Source of the DNA: Pleurocapsa minor GSE-CHR-MK 17-07R
GTDB taxonomy: Bacteria > Chloroflexota > Anaerolineae > Aggregatilineales > Phototrophicaceae
Direction of reading: 5' to 3'
Assembly: GCA_019359125.1 (NCBI GenBank)
Contig: JAHHHY010000012.1
Coordinates: forward strand, 140,487 to 204,486
DNA length: 64,000 nt
Part shown: positions 59,749-64,000 of the stretch, one piece after another
Layout: each line of letters opens with the position of its first letter
Numbering within the stretch: the first letter of the stretch is position 1
Translations under genes and position numbers: made by a program
The notes under the pieces: generated by a model
Seen by the model: only the letters and a program-made list of their open reading frames with translations
Databases searched by the model: none
What the model was told of the DNA's origin: nothing

Positions 59749-62700
59749 ATGGCGCAGCCTTTGAACTTTCAGCAGATTATCATGAAATTGCACGATTTCT
59801 GGCAGAGCCAGGATTGCGTGCTGTGGCAGCCGTACAACATTCAGGTCGGCGCAGGCACGGGCAACCCCGCCACGCTGATGCGCGTGCTGGGGCCAGAGCC
59901 GTGGCGTGTCGCCTATGTCGAGCCCAGCGTCCGACCGGACGATGGCCGCTATGGCGAAAACCCGAACCGCATGCAGTACTACTATCAGTATCAGGTCATC
60001 CTGAAGCCGGACCCCGGCAACCCGCAGGAAATGTACTTGCAGTCGCTGGAGGCGCTGGGCATCAACCCGCGCGAACACGATATCCGTTTTGTGGAAGACA
60101 ACTGGGAAAGCCCGGCGCTGGGCGCATGGGGTCTGGGCTGGGAAGTGTGGCTGGACGGCCAGGAAATCACGCAGTTCACCTATTTCCAGCAGGCCGGCGG
60201 CATCGAGCTGAACCCGGTCGCTGTGGAAATCACCTACGGCCTGGAGCGCATCGCCCTGCCCCTGCAAGGCAAAGACTCGGTGTGGCAGATCAACTGGCTG
60301 GGCGAAGATGACCCGGCCAACAGCCTGCTCTACGGCGATATCCTGCTGCAAAGCGAAATCGAGCACTGCAAATACTACTTTGAAGTGGCCGATGTCGATG
60401 GCCTGCGCCAGACCTACGATGTGTATGAAGCCGAAAGCAAGCGTGCGCTGGAGGCCGGCCTGGTCATCCCCGCATACGACTATGTGCTGAAATGCAGCCA
60501 TCTGTTCAACGTGCTGGATACCCGCGGCGCCATCGGCGTGACCGAACGCGCCAGCTATTTCCGGCGCATGCGCGATATGACGCGCAAGGTCTCGAAGGCG
60601 TTTGCCGAGCAGCGCCAGGGCAAGGAATACCCCTTGAGCAAGCTGAACATGCGCTGGTCTGCGCCAGTTCAGCCGCCCGTGGCTGATCCTGTCCCCGCGC
60701 CCACGACGCCCGCCGACTTCCTGTTCGAGCTGGGCGTGGAAGAACTGCCCGCCGACGATGTGGATGCCGCGCTGGCGCAGCTTGAAACGGCCGCGCCGAA
60801 GCTGTTCGAATCGCTGCGCCTGACGCACGACGGCGTGCAGGTCTACGCCACGCCGCGCCGCCTCGTGATTCATGCCAGGCAGGTCGCGCCGCGCCAGCCG
60901 GACCGCGAAGTGGTCTCCAAAGGCCCCAGCGCCGACCGCGCCTTTGATGCCAGCGGCGCGCCCACCAAAGCCGCTGAGGGTTTCGCGCGTGGCAAGGGCA
61001 TCACAGCCGACAAGCTCGAACGCCAGTCGTTCGACGGCGTAGACTATGTCGTCGCCCGCGTGAATGAAATCGGCCGCAGCGCGTCAGACGTGCTGGCCGA
61101 GGCCCTGCCCGCGCTGATCGCTGGCCTGAAATTTGGCAAGAGCATGCGCTGGAACAGCACCGGCATCGCCTTCAGCCGCCCGATCCGCTGGATCACCGCG
61201 CTGCTGGGCGACGCGGTCATCCCGTTCAGCTATGCCGACGTGCACAGCGGACGGCAGACACGCGGCCTGCGCCCGTATGGCTCGCTGGAGCAGGAAGCCA
61301 AAAATGCGGCGTCGTACTTCAATCTGATCGCGCACCAGAAGATCGTGCTGGACCGCGCCGAACGCCGCGCCCTGATCGTGCAGCAGATTACCGAGCTGGC
61401 GGCGGCCGCAGGCGGCACCATTCCGGCCAATGATGCGCTGCTGGACGAAGTCACCAACCTGGTGGAGGCGCCCACGTCGCTGGTCGGCACGTTCGAGGAT
61501 CAGTATCTGGTGCTGCCGCGCGACGTGCTCGTCACGGTGATGGCCAAGAAACAGCGCTACTTCCCCGTGCAGGGTGCGGATGGCAAGCTGCTGCCGCGCT
61601 TCATCACCGTGCGTAACGGCGATGACCAGCATATCGATAAGGTGACCCACGGCAATGAACAGGTGCTGCGCGCCCGTTTCAGCGACGCGACCTACTTCTT
61701 CACCCAGGATATCCAGAAGACGCTGGCCGATTTCCTGCCGCGCCTGAGCACGCTGACCTTCCACGAGAAGCTAGGCTCGATGCTGGACAAGAATCAGCGC
61801 GTCGAAAAGCTGGTCGCGCCGGTGGCCGCCCTGCTGGGCATCAGCGGGCAGGCCGTCGCCGACGCAGGCGCTGCGGCAAAAATTCTGAAGGCCGACCTCG
61901 CCACCCAGGTCGTGGTCGAAATGACCTCGCTGCAAGGCACGATGGGCCGCGAATATGCGCTGCGCGGCGGCGCATCGCCGGCCGTGGCCAATGCCATCTT
62001 CGAGCACTGGCTGCCGCGTGGCGCCGACGACATCCTGCCTGAAAGCGAAGCGGGCGTCATCGCCGCGATTGCCGACCGCCTGGACAGCCTGACCGGCCTG
62101 TTTGGCGCTGGCCTGGCCCCGCAGAGCACCGCCGATCCGTACGGCCTGCGCCGGGCTGCCCTGGGCATCATCCTGATTGCGGTCCGCAAGGGCATCGCGC
62201 TCGACCTGCGCAAGGCCATTAACGCAGCCGCCGACGCGCAGCCAATCCCGGTCAGCGCCGAGACGCGCGCCCAACTGCTGGAATTCTTCGCTGGCCGCCT
62301 GCGCTCGTGGCTGGACGACCAGGGTTTCGCGCCCGATGTGCTGGCCGCCGTGCTGGCCGAGCAGAGCGCCAATCCCACGCGCGCTTTGCAGGGCATCCGC
62401 GAGCTGTCGGCATGGACTGCGCGTGAAGACTGGACCGCCCTGCTGGACGGCTTTGCGCGCTGCGTGCGCATCACCCGCGGCGAGAAAGAGACTTTCGCGG
62501 TCGACGGCGCGGCGTTCACCGAACCTGCCGAAAAAGCCCTGTATGCCGCGTGGCAAAAGGCCAGTGCTGCGCTGACGGCCGAGAGCGGCGTGAATGACTT
62601 TCTGAGTGCCTTTGCGCCTATGCTGCCCGCTGTGACGCAGTTCTTTACGGATGTCATGGTCAATGCCGAGGACGCGGCCGTGCGCCGCAACCGCATCGCC

Positions 62701-62766
62701 CTGCTGCAAGCCATCAGCGCGCTTCAGTCTGGCCGCGCCGACATGAGCCTGCTCAGCGGCTTCTGA
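59749..62766 (+). CDS. glyQS: Glycyl-tRNA synthetase, alpha and beta chains fused
   Basis: Charges tRNA-Gly. Residues 1-~303 are the class II catalytic alpha chain: [54 protein letters not shown], and [20 protein letters not shown] (motif 3). A Pro-rich linker (~304-320, [15 protein letters not shown]) leads into the beta chain, ~323-1005: [75 protein letters not shown], and a C-terminal anticodon-binding helical domain. In most bacteria the chains are separate (glyQ, glyS); fused forms are known. Continuous reading frame, no frameshift. Confidence 0.96.
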   Translation: MAQPLNFQQIIMKLHDFWQSQDCVLWQPYNIQVGAGTGNPATLMRVLGPEPWRVAYVEPSVRPDDGRYGENPNRMQYYYQYQVILKPDPGNPQEMYLQSLEALGINPREHDIRFVEDNWESPALGAWGLGWEVWLDGQEITQFTYFQQAGGIELNPVAVEITYGLERIALPLQGKDSVWQINWLGEDDPANSLLYGDILLQSEIEHCKYYFEVADVDGLRQTYDVYEAESKRALEAGLVIPAYDYVLKCSHLFNVLDTRGAIGVTERASYFRRMRDMTRKVSKAFAEQRQGKEYPLSKLNMRWSAPVQPPVADPVPAPTTPADFLFELGVEELPADDVDAALAQLETAAPKLFESLRLTHDGVQVYATPRRLVIHARQVAPRQPDREVVSKGPSADRAFDASGAPTKAAEGFARGKGITADKLERQSFDGVDYVVARVNEIGRSASDVLAEALPALIAGLKFGKSMRWNSTGIAFSRPIRWITALLGDAVIPFSYADVHSGRQTRGLRPYGSLEQEAKNAASYFNLIAHQKIVLDRAERRALIVQQITELAAAAGGTIPANDALLDEVTNLVEAPTSLVGTFEDQYLVLPRDVLVTVMAKKQRYFPVQGADGKLLPRFITVRNGDDQHIDKVTHGNEQVLRARFSDATYFFTQDIQKTLADFLPRLSTLTFHEKLGSMLDKNQRVEKLVAPVAALLGISGQAVADAGAAAKILKADLATQVVVEMTSLQGTMGREYALRGGASPAVANAIFEHWLPRGADDILPESEAGVIAAIADRLDSLTGLFGAGLAPQSTADPYGLRRAALGIILIAVRKGIALDLRKAINAAADAQPIPVSAETRAQLLEFFAGRLRSWLDDQGFAPDVLAAVLAEQSANPTRALQGIRELSAWTAREDWTALLDGFARCVRITRGEKETFAVDGAAFTEPAEKALYAAWQKASAALTAESGVNDFLSAFAPMLPAVTQFFTDVMVNAEDAAVRRNRIALLQAISALQSGRADMSLLSGF

Positions 62767-62834
62767 TTCCAACCACTCTATTACGCCAGCTTACGGGGGA
62801 AGCATCCGGCTTCCCCCAGCCGTGAGGGAAATCG

Positions 62835-63800
62835 ATGCACGTATACAGCATCACGAACCGGGGACTGCATGAAATCAAGGACCCCGACCTGGCGGAACTG
62901 TGGCGCTCGGAAACGCGTGAGCCCATCTGGGTCGATATGACCGGTCCGACCGAGACCGGCATCGGCCTCATGCGCGACGTGATGAAGTTTCATCCGCTGG
63001 CCATCGAAGACACCGTGAACAAACGCCAGCGCCCCAAGATCGATGATTACGGCAGCTATATGTTTCACATCCTGAATCCGGCCACGCTGGAAGACGGGCA
63101 GGTGCTGCTGCGCGAAATGGATGTGTTCGTCAGCCGGGATTTCATCGTGACGGTGCATCAGCATGACGAGCCGCTGATAAACGAGGTAGCCGACCTGTGC
63201 ATCAGCCGCCACAGCATCGGCAAGAACATCACCACCGGCTATGTGATGTACGTGCTGCTGGACAAAGTCGTGGACTCGTACTTCCCGATCATCGACGCGA
63301 TCGAGGATGAGCTGGACGTGATTGCCGAACAGGTGGTGCGCCGCCCGCGCCAGAAGAGCCTGCAGCAGTTGTTCGAGATTCGCCGCTCGCTGGCAGAGCT
63401 GTTCCGCGTGGTGGGCCAGCAGAACGACACGCTCAATATCTTCATGCGCGAGCAGGAACATGCCTTCCATGACCGCACGCTGGCTTATTACCTGCGCGAC
63501 GTGCATGACCATCTGATCCGCGTGACCGCGATGGTCAGCGTGCTGCGCGATACCCTGATGAGCGTGGTCGATCTGTTTTTCTCGGCGCAGAGCAACCGGC
63601 TGAATACGATCGTGCAGCGCCTCACCTTCAGCACGATTGCCATCGGTATCCTGACGGTCATCAGCGGCTTCTATGGCATGAATTTCGAGCGCACCTGGCC
63701 GCCCTTCTCGACAGAATGGGGGGTGCCCTTCGCCCTGCTGATGATGCTGATTGGCGCGGGCGTGGTCATCTGGCTGGCGCGTCGCTCGGAGCGTTTATAA
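62835..63800 (+). CDS. corA: CorA-family Mg2+/Co2+ transporter
   Basis: A 321-residue pentameric channel protein. A large cytoplasmic domain (~1-255) is followed by two C-terminal helices. The diagnostic GMN motif at the end of the first is present (ISGFYGMNF, ~275), and the second ends in a basic tail (LARRSERL). HPLAIEDTVNKRQRPKIDDYGSYMFHIL is typical. GTGAGGGAAA precedes the ATG. Upstream, a hairpin GGGGGAAGC / GCTTCCCCC (62795-62817) lies between glyQS and corA; it lacks a T-run. Confidence 0.95.
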   Translation: MHVYSITNRGLHEIKDPDLAELWRSETREPIWVDMTGPTETGIGLMRDVMKFHPLAIEDTVNKRQRPKIDDYGSYMFHILNPATLEDGQVLLREMDVFVSRDFIVTVHQHDEPLINEVADLCISRHSIGKNITTGYVMYVLLDKVVDSYFPIIDAIEDELDVIAEQVVRRPRQKSLQQLFEIRRSLAELFRVVGQQNDTLNIFMREQEHAFHDRTLAYYLRDVHDHLIRVTAMVSVLRDTLMSVVDLFFSAQSNRLNTIVQRLTFSTIAIGILTVISGFYGMNFERTWPPFSTEWGVPFALLMMLIGAGVVIWLARRSERL

Positions 63801-63891
63801 TGTCAAGTAAATGTACTGATGGAAATTTCGAAATTCTAGAAGAATTCCACAGTTCAGGCGAATCCGGCCTTTGTAACCAGTGGTGCGGGTT

Positions 63892-64000
63892 TTATAAGCT
63901 GAAGTCCTTGATGCTGATTTTGAAGGGTTCAGCCAAGGGATTGAGCTTGTGCCACAAGGCGACGCAGACGTTGAACATGGCGGTGGTATAGGCGAGACGG
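63892..64000 (-). mobile_element. C-terminal end of a transposase-like gene (partial)
   Basis: The minus strand is open from the window edge to TAA at 63894-63892 and encodes RLAYTTAMFNVCVALWHKL, then NPLAEPFKISIKDFSL. This resembles the C-terminal tail of DDE transposases seen in Chloroflexota and cyanobacteria, but the family cannot be named from 36 residues. The 90 bases between it and corA are AT-rich and should hold the element's end, including an AATTCTAGAAGAATT near-palindrome at about 63833. No inverted repeat can be tested because the other end is outside. Confidence 0.5.

Noticed and set aside
62795..62817. Hairpin between glyQS and corA as a terminator
   Set aside because: The stem is good but has no T-run, and it directly precedes the corA ribosome-binding site.

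Overview
This 64 kb window is a high-GC, gene-dense bacterial chromosome segment. Gene content and style suggest a member of the Chloroflexota (Anaerolineae-like): a 14-subunit complex I locus, a fused GlyQS, MetX/MetY methionine synthesis, Uma2-type proteins, a TPR protein with a long acidic linker, and several promoters placed so close to the start codon that the mRNA would be leaderless. The phylum is an inference; no rRNA or ribosomal-protein marker lies in the window. No prophage or CRISPR array was seen. The only mobile-element signal is a transposase tail at the right edge.

Layout. 1-11.4 kb: a TPR protein cut by the window edge, ndk, rsfS, rluD, a nitrilase-fold protein lacking its catalytic Cys, a DUF429-like protein, a ComEA-like protein converging on a tyrosine recombinase, a large soluble sensor kinase and citrate synthase. 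11.5-18.6 kb: a sulfur-amino-acid locus. 18.7-30.4 kb: esterase, acetyltransferase, acyl-CoA dehydrogenase, Uma2, SGNH hydrolase, small membrane proteins, a pseudokinase-like protein, an ArsB/DASS permease, a radical SAM protein and etfBA. 30.4-41.2 kb: palindromic repeats, tmRNA, a lipoprotein, an ABC exporter, pth, mfd, YbaK, MarR and EamA. 41.2-58.5 kb: the complete nuo locus on the minus strand. 58.6-64 kb: a sigma factor with a coupled membrane protein, glyQS, corA and the transposase remnant.

The most interesting system is at 11.5-18.6 kb. It encodes a JAMM protease (HcyD/Mec-like), a rhodanese, MetY, MetX, tRNA-Cys, a ThiS-like carrier ending in Gly-Gly-Gln (HcyS-like), a DUF4395 membrane thiol protein, a membrane thioredoxin and an E1-like adenylyltransferase fused to rhodanese (HcyF/MoeZ-like). 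This matches the protein-thiocarboxylate route to homocysteine described in Wolinella succinogenes, but with rhodaneses as the likely sulfur supply. In front of it is a strong promoter, an apparently leaderless 43-codon peptide gene with the run MMCACMMCCM, and an intrinsic terminator before hcyD. This has the layout of a ribosome-mediated attenuator sensing Cys and Met, and I regard it as the best candidate for an undescribed system here.

Other highlights: NuoJ carries a ~220-residue DUF4397-like domain in the loop before its last helix; NuoL carries an acidic Ala/Glu insert and a His-rich loop; the nuo locus appears split into nuoA-I and nuoJ-N units by a terminator and a second promoter; the tmRNA tag is ANNTNTAYAYAA with an unusual T-loop; rsfS appears to start at AUC; and a family of GGGGC...GCCCC palindromes is scattered between genes.
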